A stretch of 64,000 bases of DNA from Leishmania martiniquensis. Taxonomy: Eukaryota > Euglenozoa > Kinetoplastea > Trypanosomatida > Trypanosomatidae. The position numbers and the translations under genes are program-made. The first letter of the stretch is position 1, and every line of letters starts with the position of its first letter. The notes beneath the pieces are model-generated. The model was given only the letters and a program-made list of their open reading frames with translations. It had not been told where the DNA came from and searched no databases. Positions 40,678 to 50,112 of this stretch are shown here, piece by piece. The stretch is from assembly GCF_017916325.1 (NCBI RefSeq), contig NC_090162.1:859501-923500 (forward strand), read 5' to 3'.

Positions 40678-41617
40678 CACTCTTGCCTATGGGTGCCTAT
40701 GTGGTGTGTGTGTGTGTGTGTCGGGGTATCTCGCTCAGCAGGATCGCAAAGAGTGGCATGTGCGCACGTGAGGGAGCGAGCAGGAGCGATATGGCGGCCA
40801 GCAGCACCGGGGGGGTGCGTGCGAGGGAGCGCGCGCGCGAAAGGGGTCCACAGCAGTGCAGCGGTTCCCGGCTTGCATCGATGCAGAGACGCTCTGCACT
40901 AATCGATGTTGAACGCCACAGAGCACAGCGCGCGGTCAAGACAAAGTGGGGCATTCGCTTGAGGGCTGAAGATGTGCGAGGGGTGTGGGGCGGCAGGTGC
41001 TGCCAAACCTGCGCGTCCCGCACGGCGCGCTTCGATACCAGTGGACGTAGCCCTGTCTTCTTCATGCTTGTGCGCGGACGCGTGCGCACCAGCACGTGCG
41101 CGTGTCCCCTGAAAGACGCCAGGACTGTGGAGCATGGGCATCGGTTGCCGCCTCCTACACAAAACATGCGATAGAGAGAGTTGGGGTGGGAAGAGATGCC
41201 CTCTTCGGCAAGCACGCGCTCTTGACTATAGGATTGGAAGTACGTAAGCCAGCACACGAAAATAGTGTCGAGTGGGACAACGAAGAGCGACGTGCACGCA
41301 CGCACTCGCGAGAGAGAGGACCTGTCTACGCAGAGGCACCAGCGCATGCGCCGGCGCGCTCATCAACTCAAGGTCGGAGAGGAGGAGAGGGTATTTGAAT
41401 GGCCAACGCGCTACAGAGCGCCCAGCAGAGCGCAGCCGCGTACCTTCCGCGCTCGTGCAGGAACAGATGGGCTCTTCATTTCCGTCTCGCTCCTCTGCTG
41501 CTGGTTGCTAGGTTAGCTGAAGTGTTCTCTACTGTCACCACGCGGCCCATTTCGAGCTGTGATGGAGCCGGAGACTGCCCGCGAATATTGCCGCGATCGT
41601 TGCCAGTGTAGCGCTGC
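40678..41617. other. Intergenic spacer (four-TM protein 3' UTR / stalk-subunit-like 5' UTR)
   Basis: TG run near 40706-40721. A 216-codon minus-strand reading frame crosses it but has no family similarity and is poor in coding character; no gene is called. Confidence 0.55.
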
Positions 41618-43984
41618 CTACTGGACGCCACCGCTCCAGCGTACACCATCATCGTCGCCGCCGGTGTCCACGCGTGCAGGAGTGTGGTGCAGCGGCAGCG
41701 AATCTTCACGATACGGCGGGCTTTCACTTCGGCTGCTACTACCGCTGCTACTCGGCAGCCCTCTCAGCACCAAGTCCAGCACGTCACGCACTTCCACAGC
41801 CTGATCCGGCGAATCCTGCCACGACTTCAAGGCGCAACTGAAGTACTGCTGCGTCAGCGGGTCCCAGAACATGTTGCGGTCGAACGAGTAGTACATGTCA
41901 CTGCGGTCATCGTAAACCCAGTCGGTGGCGCCAGCGATCGGCACGCCGAGCTCCGCAGCGGTGAAGTATTCGGGGTCGTACTCGCGGTTGAAGAAGCGAA
42001 GAAACGTGCGATGGCGCATTCGACCTTGCTGATAGGCCAGCGCGTTGCGCAGCTTGCCGGGGAGACTCTGCTTTGACTTCGGCTTCCTCGAGGTGAGTGA
42101 GGGATGCGTCGTTGCCTTCTGCGGTTCAACGCTGCGCTGACGCCCCGCGCGTGACCGGAAAGACCCCTCGGGCGATGCTTCCTCCTGGTCACAACGCTGG
42201 CGCTGGTCGCCGTTGCTGCCGTCCGCGGCCGCGGCACCGACACTCAGGCCGCGCGTCGCGAGTCGGTTGCATGCGTTGTCGTCCGAGGCGTAGGATACTG
42301 CCGTCGTTGAGCCAGCAGCAGTGCTGATGCGGCCGTCGTCGAAGGAAAATGTCGGCACTGGTTGATGCGCTCGGTGGCAGCGAGATTGTCGGCCGCGAAA
42401 GAGTGCCGAGTCCCCTTCGTCGGTCGCACCGTCCCGCACCTCAGCAAAGAAAACGTGTGGCTCACCACGAGCCGGCTTTGTCGACATCGTCGACGTGGCA
42501 TTGTCGTTGGTATGGACTTGGCTGCAATGCTCCACCCCGCTGGTGAAGTTCGCGTCACCGGCCAAGGCGGATGATGCGGAGCGTAATGCCCTCATGTAGT
42601 CGGCGCGCAGCACGTCCCCGTTCACGCCCTCATTCTCACCGCCGTCTTGACCTGCGAGGATTCGACTACTCGAAGGGGCTTCGGGGGCACTCCCCGGCGG
42701 CCTCACCGACCGGCAACCACTGAACGGCGAAGCGGTTCGCGCAGCGTCGCAGGTACTGCAAGCACTAGCGCCACCACCGCCGTCTCCCATGAGGGCGGCA
42801 GTTGTCGGCAAGTCGAGCATACGCACAATGTAGTCTTCTACTTGCACATCGCGGGACAGCCGCTGCCGTTCAGCTCGAAGCTGCCGACGCGATGTGGCAC
42901 GAATACTGTGGATATAGCTGTGCATGCACAGCACGAGTGCGAGCAGCAGCCCATGCAGGGCGATGGTGGCGATGTACAGCTGGTACCCGTAGCGGTAGCT
43001 CACATTGCACCCGTTGCCAAAGGCGTTCCCACCCTCGCAGGTGCGCCGCAGACACGAGGTGTATAAGCTGAACAGAACCACCGTTGCAATGCCACTGCCC
43101 ACACTCAGGAGAAGGTTGGAAAAGAGCAGGACAAGAGCGCCACTGCGTGTAGGGCGAACCGCAAGCCGCAGGCCCAGTACCACGACTAGCACCTCGCACA
43201 GAAGCTGCAGAATCCCCATCGCCCACAGAGCCACGATAAAGCGGCGCACAAACCCCGCAGACGCGTGGCACAGCACGGCGCCGGTGGCAGCGTGCACGAC
43301 GCTCCACTCCAGCTGCGAGCTACGCCACGACGTGCACATGCGGCGGTGCCGATCTTGGCATGAGAAGAACAGCCCGACAGACAAGATGATGTCGTCGCTC
43401 TCGACGCTCAGCCACTCCGTTGTGCACGTGCTCAGGACAAGGCAAAAAACCGAGAAGCTGAGCAAGAGCTGCATGAGGATACAGAAACGCCAGAGAACGT
43501 TCACCGCGTCGTACTTCTGCTTCTTGTAGAGCACAAAGCTCTCCAGGTCTTGGCGGCTGTAGGCCTCTCGCTGATGCGGCCTCAGGGCAACCATGCTGCA
43601 GCCCATGCGGTGGCGAAGGACCACCACGGCGGGAAGGCCGGACGCCAAGCCGCGCGGTGGTTGCTCCTCGACAGAGGTCAGCAGTGGCGCACCCATCGGA
43701 GCGGTGTCAGCTCCTACCTGTCCACAGCACTCCTCCACACCGCCCTCGGCGCAGTCGGCCCCGCCGTCACGGCGAGCAGCCGCTTCGGTTTCTTTAACAG
43801 AAGCGCAACGACCGCCATCGCACGTTTGCACCTTCATGGGAAAGTACGGAGAGCTTGTTAGAGACGGGAAGCCGACCAGGTCACCGCTTGCGTCGCGGAC
43901 GCTGGCTTCGTCTGCCCTCCTCCTGCTGTCGCCGCTGTCGGCCCCATCCCTGCCCGCCTGAGCATCCTCCTGTGCGAAACACAT
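41618..43984 (-). CDS. Four-transmembrane protein with aromatic, OCRE-like C-terminal segment, function unknown
   Basis: 788 residues from the ATG at 43984 (MCFAQEDAQAGRDG). Residues ~165-360 hold four TM helices: CILMQLLLSFSVFCLVLSTC, FIVALWAMGILQLLCEVLVV, LVLLFSNLLLSVGSGIATVV and YIATIALHGLLLALVLCMHS. The topology resembles claudin/amastin-type tetraspans, and a Cys-rich first extracellular loop (FFSCQDRHRRMCTSW) is present, but the amastin signature was not found. A ~300-residue low-complexity cytosolic region follows. Residues ~688-711 read WVYDDRSDMYYSFDRNMFWD, with PLTQQYF after it, a Tyr/Trp-rich repeat reminiscent of the OCRE motif of RNA-processing proteins, unusual behind TM helices. 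The frame is open upstream of the start but without an ATG. Confidence 0.7.
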   Translation of the reverse strand: MCFAQEDAQAGRDGADSGDSRRRADEASVRDASGDLVGFPSLTSSPYFPMKVQTCDGGRCASVKETEAAARRDGGADCAEGGVEECCGQVGADTAPMGAPLLTSVEEQPPRGLASGLPAVVVLRHRMGCSMVALRPHQREAYSRQDLESFVLYKKQKYDAVNVLWRFCILMQLLLSFSVFCLVLSTCTTEWLSVESDDIILSVGLFFSCQDRHRRMCTSWRSSQLEWSVVHAATGAVLCHASAGFVRRFIVALWAMGILQLLCEVLVVVLGLRLAVRPTRSGALVLLFSNLLLSVGSGIATVVLFSLYTSCLRRTCEGGNAFGNGCNVSYRYGYQLYIATIALHGLLLALVLCMHSYIHSIRATSRRQLRAERQRLSRDVQVEDYIVRMLDLPTTAALMGDGGGGASACSTCDAARTASPFSGCRSVRPPGSAPEAPSSSRILAGQDGGENEGVNGDVLRADYMRALRSASSALAGDANFTSGVEHCSQVHTNDNATSTMSTKPARGEPHVFFAEVRDGATDEGDSALFRGRQSRCHRAHQPVPTFSFDDGRISTAAGSTTAVSYASDDNACNRLATRGLSVGAAAADGSNGDQRQRCDQEEASPEGSFRSRAGRQRSVEPQKATTHPSLTSRKPKSKQSLPGKLRNALAYQQGRMRHRTFLRFFNREYDPEYFTAAELGVPIAGATDWVYDDRSDMYYSFDRNMFWDPLTQQYFSCALKSWQDSPDQAVEVRDVLDLVLRGLPSSSGSSSRSESPPYREDSLPLHHTPARVDTGGDDDGVRWSGGVQ

Positions 43985-46280
43985 AGCCTCCCTTGCAGCA
44001 GCCGTTACAGAAGATGTCGATCTGACAGCACCACCCAGACTCCCCCTTCCAGTCTCCAGGCTCTCCGCGCCAGTGTCACCTCCCAGCGTCAAGTGGGAGA
44101 GGAAGCACTAAGAGGGATCGCGGTTCAAGAATCGGCGGCGGCGGCAGGGACTACAGCGGCCTGCCGGCCATGCAGTCGCCTCAAGAGGCACTCGGAGAAG
44201 CCCACTTGACGGGTGCAGACGATTAGACCCGTACCTGAGACGCACTACTCCGATGGCGACAGTGATGACACAAAGCAGGAAGACGTGGCAGGAGCAGAAA
44301 GAGTGAGTGGATAATGAGCTGAGAGAAGCAACAACTGAGAGAGACTGCGCCCCGAGGCTGCAGGCTATGCAACCGCCAACTGTGCGAGAGACAGGCAAAG
44401 GCCGACGCGACGAGTAACGAGCATCAAGATGAAGAGGGCGCCAAAGGGCGCGTGTCCATTGAATCCGCCACTGCATCTGACGACGCCAATACGGAGAGAT
44501 ACCTTTCCCCTCACAGTTCTTTCGGTGTTGTTCTTCATTAGCCGACGTTTGCATCCGCGTGCCCCGTTGCGCTGTCGTGCAGCATGCACACACGCACACT
44601 AAGAGAGGCGCAACGCCGCCGCACTCCACCGCGCCCTGCCACAGACGCCCACCGCGGGTGGCGACGCGGCCGCGGGCTGCGCGTCACCCGCAAGGCGCCC
44701 CCACCCAGCCATCATGATGCCCGCCCCCTCGCCCATACCCCTCGGGGAAGGCGCAGGCCCCTCACACAAGCGGGCACCGAGCACCGGGTGAGGCGCGCTC
44801 GAGTCACGCGCCCACCCTTCGCCCATCGCACGGACGGTGTGCAGGCGGGTGCCCGCCTGTCGCGCGCAGCCCCGGCGGCACGCCGTCCGCGGCATGGCAC
44901 CCTCCCCTCCCCCACACACACACACGCACGCACCTTCCCCCCTCTCTTTCCCCGGCATCCGTAGCGATGCGTCGCTCTCGCCTTCCCACACACCGTGGCT
45001 GCTGGGCCCTGTCACCGGCAGAGAGAGGGGAGAGGGGGGCGGCGGTCCGGCATCCATAGAGTATATATGAAGAGCAGCGGCATAGTGAGAAGATGAAAGC
45101 GAAAGCGCCAAGAGAAGAGAGCCTCACGAAAGAGGGACTGTCAGGCTTGTGAGCGCCGCTGAAGAGCGAAGAGAGAAGGCGGAGGACGTCGAGCAGCGGA
45201 GAGCCCAAGAAAGAGGCCGTCGACCTGAGGATCAGATGTGCGAGCAGAAGGTGACCGGGGGAAGGAACCAGGGGAAGAGGGCGTGAAAGCGCTCACTCGC
45301 GGTCGCGCCCCCCCTTCCCCTTCCACACCCCCTTCCTCGGCCGTGTTCTCCAATCGTGCTCCACGCCGCAGAGTACAGGAGGCAGTTGTGCAACGCCAGA
45401 GAGAGCGAGAGAGCACGCGCGGTGTCAGAGGCCGCCGCAGAGGAGCGTGTGGAGTCGCAACGACACCACCACCACCCTCACAGCCACCACCCTTCCTGCT
45501 AAGCTCAGCTGAGTCGATCAGCATCTGAGGACGCGAGGGTACCCGTCTTGGCGTGCATCCGTGTACAGTAGCCTATGGGCGTCAGCCAGATGAGGAAAGA
45601 GAGGGAAAAGGGGGGCGGTGGTGGTGGTGCGCGATGAGGCGCAGTTGATGGCGTGGTTTGTGAGTAGCTCCGTGGAGGTCAGGGAGCTAAGGGAGTCCGC
45701 ACAAAGGAGTCGAGGGAGGGGGCGGGGGTGGGCACCAGATAACGGGTAGAGCACGATGCGAGACGCCACAAGGGAACGGGTGAGCGACCTGCATGGGTCA
45801 CTGGAGCGGCAGAGGCGTCTCTCTTGCCTCTTTCTTGAGCGCTATCGGTGCTGTTCGTGGTGCACTTCTGGAAAGAGGTCTGGCATAGACGGCCAGAGGC
45901 CGCAGCAGCAGCAGCAGTGTGGGAGGGCAGCGAGAGGTAGCCGGCAGTGCGCACAAGCACACAAACAGAAAAGGAGAGTAGCAGAGGCCGCCGCAGCAGC
46001 AGCAGCAGCAGCGATATACGGAAAGACCTTTTGCGCTTCTGCAGGCAACGCGGAACGGAAAGAGAACAGACGCTGCTCGCCCGTCCCCGTCCCCTTCCCC
46101 CCTTCCCCTTACCCCCATCACGACCAGCTTCATCCGAGAAGCGACAGGGAAGATGCGAGACAGAGAGAGAGAGGCACTTGCCTACACGGGTGAAAGCGGA
46201 GGGTTGCGCAAGTAGAGCACCGTGTGCGCACGCCGGTGACGACGCAGGCGCAGAGCTGTGTACCCTGAGGCGCGGTGGTG
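43985..46280. other. Long intergenic spacer (82-residue gene 3' UTR / four-TM protein 5' region)
   Basis: Holds repeat copy 2 at 44541-45061. A possible splice acceptor for the four-TM gene is the CCCTCTTAG sequence near 44108. (AGC)n tracts occur around 45904-45917 and 45993-46011. No further gene. Confidence 0.55.
44541..45061. repeat. Four-copy ~0.5-kb intergenic repeat, copy 2
   Basis: Shares its left edge (GCCGACGTTTGCATCCG) with copy 1, but its right edge (GGCATCCATAGAG) with copy 3. Internally it differs from the others at only a few bases, for example ATCATGATGCC where the others have ATCATGCTGCC. Confidence 0.85.
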
Positions 46281-46529
46281 CTACGCTGTCTCGCTGAAAG
46301 GGCTTTCGCCGGAGCACCCCGGCCCGCTCGGTGCGTGAAACGGTGTAAGCGCCGCAACCCGGCCTTCCATGTCGCGTATCATGTCATGAATCTTCCTCAC
46401 GTAGTCGAGGTGAGCACTGTAGGTGCGGTGCCGCATCACGAGATTGTAATCAAGCCGAGCCAGCAGGCCCTGCAGCTCTTGCTCTGCTAGTACGACGTCC
46501 ACCTCCTTCCGAGTAAGGCGTGGCTCCAT
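46281..46529 (-). CDS. Small conserved-type hypothetical protein, predicted helical (82 residues)
   Basis: MEPRLTRKEVDVVLAEQELQ begins a predominantly helical, charged protein (continuing LLARLDYNLVMRHRTYSAHL and YVRKIHDMIRDMEGRVAALT) with a short Gly/Ser/Pro-rich tail. The case for a real gene is the context. On the minus strand CCCCACTCTTTTCTTTTAG ends at 46562, a near-ideal pyrimidine tract plus AG, and the ATG at 46529 is the first ATG after it, about 32 nt on. The amino-acid composition is unlike the microsatellite-derived ORFs of the surrounding spacer. No family is recognised; a subunit of a small coiled-coil complex is possible. Confidence 0.6.
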   Translation of the reverse strand: MEPRLTRKEVDVVLAEQELQGLLARLDYNLVMRHRTYSAHLDYVRKIHDMIRDMEGRVAALTPFHAPSGPGCSGESPFSETA

Positions 46530-46561
46530 CGCTGGCGCAGCGGCAAAAGCAGCGGAAGGAC

Positions 46562-46563
46562 TA
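46562..46563 (-). promoter_or_regulatory. Predicted spliced-leader acceptor AG for the 82-residue gene
   Basis: CCCCCACTCTTTTCTTTTAG on the minus strand, about 32 nt before the first ATG; position accurate to a couple of bases. Confidence 0.55.
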
Positions 46564-47546
46564 AAAGAAAAGAGTGGGGGAGACAGAGCTCGTGTGTTGG
46601 GTGCAAGGGAGTGGGAGGGGGACCTGTGCGGCCTCCCGAGAGCCGTGCCCTTGGTACGCAGTGAGACGGAGACGGCGGTCCTGTCGTTGCCCCCAAAGCA
46701 AGCGAAGAGGCGAGTCGTATGAAAGGGCGGAGAAAGTGAGTGGGTGTGAAAGCAGCGGCGATGCAGCACGTCCCGGTGCTTTAATGTTTGTGTGTCCGTG
46801 TGTGTGTGTAAGAGGAGGGGGGGTACTGTTACCGCTTGGAGAGCTGCCTTCCTGGAAGCCAAGCAATTCATCTGCTGCGCCGTGAGTGTCTTGCGAGCGC
46901 ACGACTCACCCACGGAGGCCGGCGAAGCAGTGGCCCCGTTCGCGCCGATCATGAAGCACACTGCATGTGCCAAAGGGTAGAAGGAGAAAACGGAGAACAA
47001 AACTTCCGTCGGCGCTGGCGCTGCACGCGATGCGGCCGCACAAGCCGGGAAAGTTATCTCGCGCCATCACACCCCATCACTTCTTTTTCTTCGACGCTTC
47101 ACAGGGACAAAACACCATCACGTCTGCGTACAACTCCGCGCGTCTTCTTCTCGCGTGCACGGTGTAACCCCATTTCCTTTCCCTACGTACTGTATCGGTG
47201 CCGCCACTGCAGCTAAAGTCGTTGTCTCCCTCCCTTTCTCCTGTGAACGGTCCCACCCGCTCGCCCACCCACCTCACACACGCGCACACCATTCTGCTCC
47301 ATTCTGCTGCCTTCGAGAACACCATGGAGGGGCACGAAGAGAGGGAGAAAGAGCGCGAGCGCGCAGGTGGAGATCAGATAACGGTGGTAGGGCCCCTCCC
47401 ACCTCCTTTACGTCTTCGTACGCCTTTCACTCCCCCGGCAGCCGGACTGATGATGACGTCTGCGTTTCTGCAGAGTCCTCGGGAGCACACCAAAATAGAG
47501 ACATGACACACACGCACACGCGCGTACCTGCGTGCCTCGGGATGAG

Positions 47547-48114
47547 TGGATGGCTAACGCCCAAGGACTAGTGGGGTCCACCATCAAAGAGCTCTTCCTC
47601 TCTCCACCCGCGTGCCCCGTTGCGCTGTCGTGCAGCATGCACACACGCACACTAAGAGAGGCGCAACGCCGCCGCACTCCACCGCGCCCTGCCACAGACG
47701 CCCACCGCGGGTGGCGACGCGGCCGCGGGCTGCGCGTCACCCGCAAGGCGCCCCCACCCAGCCATCATGCTGCCCGCCCCCTCGCCCATACCCCTCGGGG
47801 AAGGCGCAGGCCCCTCACACAAGCGGGCACCGAGCACCGGGTGAGGCGCGCTCGAGTCACGCGCCCACCCTTCGCCCATCGCACGGACGGTGTGCAGGCG
47901 GGTGCCCGCCTGTCGCGCGCAGCCCCGGCGGCACGCCGTCCGCGGCATGGCACCCTCCCCTCCCCCACACACACACACGCACGCACCTTCCCCCCTCTCT
48001 TTCCCCGGCATCCGTAGCGATGCGTCGCTCTCGCCTTCCCACACACCGTGGCTGCTGGGCCCTGTCACCGGCAGAGAGAGGGGAGAGGGGGGCGGCGGTC
48101 CGGCATCCATAGAG
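47547..48114. repeat. Four-copy ~0.5-kb intergenic repeat, copy 3
   Basis: Has a ~60-bp left extension beginning TGGATGGCTAACGCCCAAGG that is shared only with copy 4, and a right edge (GGCATCCATAGAG) shared only with copy 2. It lies in the 3' UTR of the two-TM protein gene. Confidence 0.85.
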
Positions 48115-48366
48115 AGTCTGTCAAAGTAACAACGGAGAAAGAGAAGGGAGGGAGGGGTCGACAGCGGCCGGTGGCCACGAGACGTCATGTCCTTCAACAG
48201 GGTCTGGCACCAGTGCGCACGCCAAAGAGCGCCTATCACCTAAGCGCCGACGAGCGCAGACAGACGCATCCCTTGGAATATCGGCACAGATGCGCATAAC
48301 CTCACACAGGCGCGCTTCGGGGGGAAGAAGGAAATGGAGGAGGAGAGGGCGAAGTCTGTTGCTAAG

Positions 48367-48810
48367 CTACTCGATCTTGCCCGGAAGCGCAGCCTTGGGG
48401 TACGACGCTGTCCAACGCTCCCCGTTCACCTGCGAGTAGTCCCAGTGCTTGGCGCACTCCTTCGCCCACCATACCCGCCGCATCATCGACGTCTCCTTGT
48501 TGTTTGCCACGTTCTCATACCACAGCGGGGCGAGCGACATGCCGATGCAGAAGCCGAGCACCGAAAAGCCGCTGAAGGTGGAGAAGAGCACAAAATATGT
48601 ATTCCTGCGCCGCATGACGACGTACCACGACCCAATCACCGTCGACGCCGCGGACACAGCAAGAGCAAAAGTCAGCTGACAGCGCCGCTGCCTAAATTGC
48701 TGCCCCCACACGCCACCCTCCTTCTCAAACCGGCGCATGTCGCTCGGCCACATCATCGGCAGGTCGGCTATAAGGACCTTGCCAGCTGCCTTGTCTTCGT
48801 TTCCACCCAT
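48367..48810 (-). CDS. Two-TM hypothetical membrane protein (147 residues)
   Basis: Starts at MGGNEDKAAGKVLIADLPMM, the first ATG (48810) after a predicted acceptor. Residues ~53-75 (LTFALAVSAASTVIGSWYVV) and ~81-106 (FVLFSTFSGFSVLGFCIGMS) are hydrophobic hairpin helices separated by a basic turn (MRRRNTY). The C-terminal ~40 residues are Trp- and Lys-rich (MRRVWWAKECAKHWDYSQVN). The hairpin with basic flanks would suit an organellar inner-membrane or ER protein, but no family is recognised and no targeting presequence is evident. Confidence 0.65.
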   Translation of the reverse strand: MGGNEDKAAGKVLIADLPMMWPSDMRRFEKEGGVWGQQFRQRRCQLTFALAVSAASTVIGSWYVVMRRRNTYFVLFSTFSGFSVLGFCIGMSLAPLWYENVANNKETSMMRRVWWAKECAKHWDYSQVNGERWTASYPKAALPGKIE

Positions 48811-48833
48811 CGTCGGGGAGGGGGGAGGTGCAG

Positions 48834-48835
48834 CT
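48834..48835 (-). promoter_or_regulatory. Predicted spliced-leader acceptor AG for the two-TM protein gene
   Basis: The minus strand reads ATCTCCTCCTTCGGGCGCCT and then TCCGTAG, 24 nt before the ATG at 48810. Confidence 0.45.
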
Positions 48836-49174
48836 ACGGAAGGCGCCCGAAGGAGGAGATGCAGCGAGCGAGTCTCTGATGAGACTTTTTCTTCTTTCGA
48901 TTTCGTCCGGTCAAGTGCTGTCGCAGAGACGCGCGGGGACAGAGATGCGCGCAGACGACACACGCACACACTTACACAGAGGGAAGGAGAGTGGGTATGG
49001 GCGGTTTTCTTTTTCCTGGGGACTCCTTTCTTGTCACGCGAGAAGGGCGAGAAGAGGGGAACAGGGCGCCGAAAATAGCAATGAACGATAGGCGACGCTT
49101 TTCTTTTTTTCTGCGGAAAAGGGGGGAAGCAAAATACGTCGTGTTGCTGCAGCCCATTTCACATATCGTCAGCG

Positions 49175-49214
49175 TTTATGTATACATATACATATATACA
49201 TATGTATACATAAA
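49175..49214. repeat. Perfect 15-bp AT-rich inverted repeat with 10-nt loop
   Basis: The left arm TTTATGTATACATAT (49175-49189) and right arm ATATGTATACATAAA (49200-49214) are exact reverse complements around a 10-nt loop. The block stands out in a GC-rich genome. Confidence 0.85.
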
Positions 49215-50112
49215 TATGTGTGTGTGTGTGAGGGAGAGGGAGAGGGAGGATACAGAGGAGAGAAGGGAAAGGGTGAGCAGGGACAATGGTGGAAATGGAA
49301 AGCGAGCAAGCGAGTGGTGACGACAGGCTCATGCACACACACACACATTCCTCCTCCATCTTGCGCATGGGTGCTGCGAACCGTCGCCACGTGAAATGGA
49401 AAGCAGAGCCAACACAGAGACAGAGGGAGGAAAAGAAGACGGGGCAGCGCGGCGAAGGAAAGGGCCCAAACGGTAGTGCGCATGAGGTGCGTGCATCAAG
49501 CGTGTGCGCCATGACCGCTGACCGCACGGTTTTCCTCGCCGCTCTCATCGACAGAGCAAAGAGAGAGAGAGAGACAGAGTGAGAGGCAGTGAGACAAAGA
49601 CAAAGCCACATCACCACCCACCTGTTGCGCAGCCTTTCCTCGCCGCGCTCTCGCCGTATGCGCCTGCGTCACGGTTTATTTGCTTTAATGTATTTCGGTA
49701 TCCTATCCACCACTCGCGGAAGCCGGCGTTAGCGAAGGGGGAGGAGAGAAAGGAGGGGGAGGGAGGGGGGCCACGCACGCACGCACAAAAAGAAATGAGT
49801 CGCCCCCTCCGCCTCGCCTCTGCTTTCTTTGTTTCCCGTTTTCCCTTTTTAAATCGTCCCATCCTCTCGCCTTGGCACGCACGCGTACACGTTTAGGTTC
49901 ATCCATGTCGGGCGCACTGTCGCCTGTGCCCGCCTTAGTCCACTCGTGCGCCTCTTCCGCCCAAAGCGTCGCCTCCGTTGCCCCCAACCCTTTTATCGGG
50001 CACCTTGGGGGAGGGGGGAGGTTAGCGGCTCAATCACACAGTCCGGTTGCCTGCACACCACCACCGCCACCACCGTCACGCACGCATTCGTTTCAGCGGG
50101 GCTTCTTTCCTT

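Larger units (their letters stand above)
46530..48366. other. Intergenic spacer (two-TM protein 3' UTR / 82-residue gene 5' UTR)
   Basis: Contains repeat copy 3 (47547-48114) and low-complexity sequence. No other gene is supportable. Confidence 0.55.
48811..50112. other. Intergenic spacer (RRM/SR protein 3' UTR / two-TM protein 5' UTR)
   Basis: Contains the AT-only hairpin (49175-49214), a TG run next to it and a CA run near 49335-49348. No supportable gene. Confidence 0.6.

Noticed and set aside
40697..41347. 216-codon minus-strand ORF between the four-TM and stalk-subunit-like genes
   Set aside because: No recognisable domain, ends in a CA-repeat-encoded His/Thr run, and has no convincing acceptor plus first-ATG arrangement. 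It would be worth revisiting only if transcripts support it.
44584..44964. Plus-strand ORF repeated at four loci (26097, 44584, 47532, 58220)
   Set aside because: It recurs only because the non-coding ~0.5-kb repeat recurs. It is opposite to the transcription unit, its frame extends differently at each copy, and it has no protein-like conservation.
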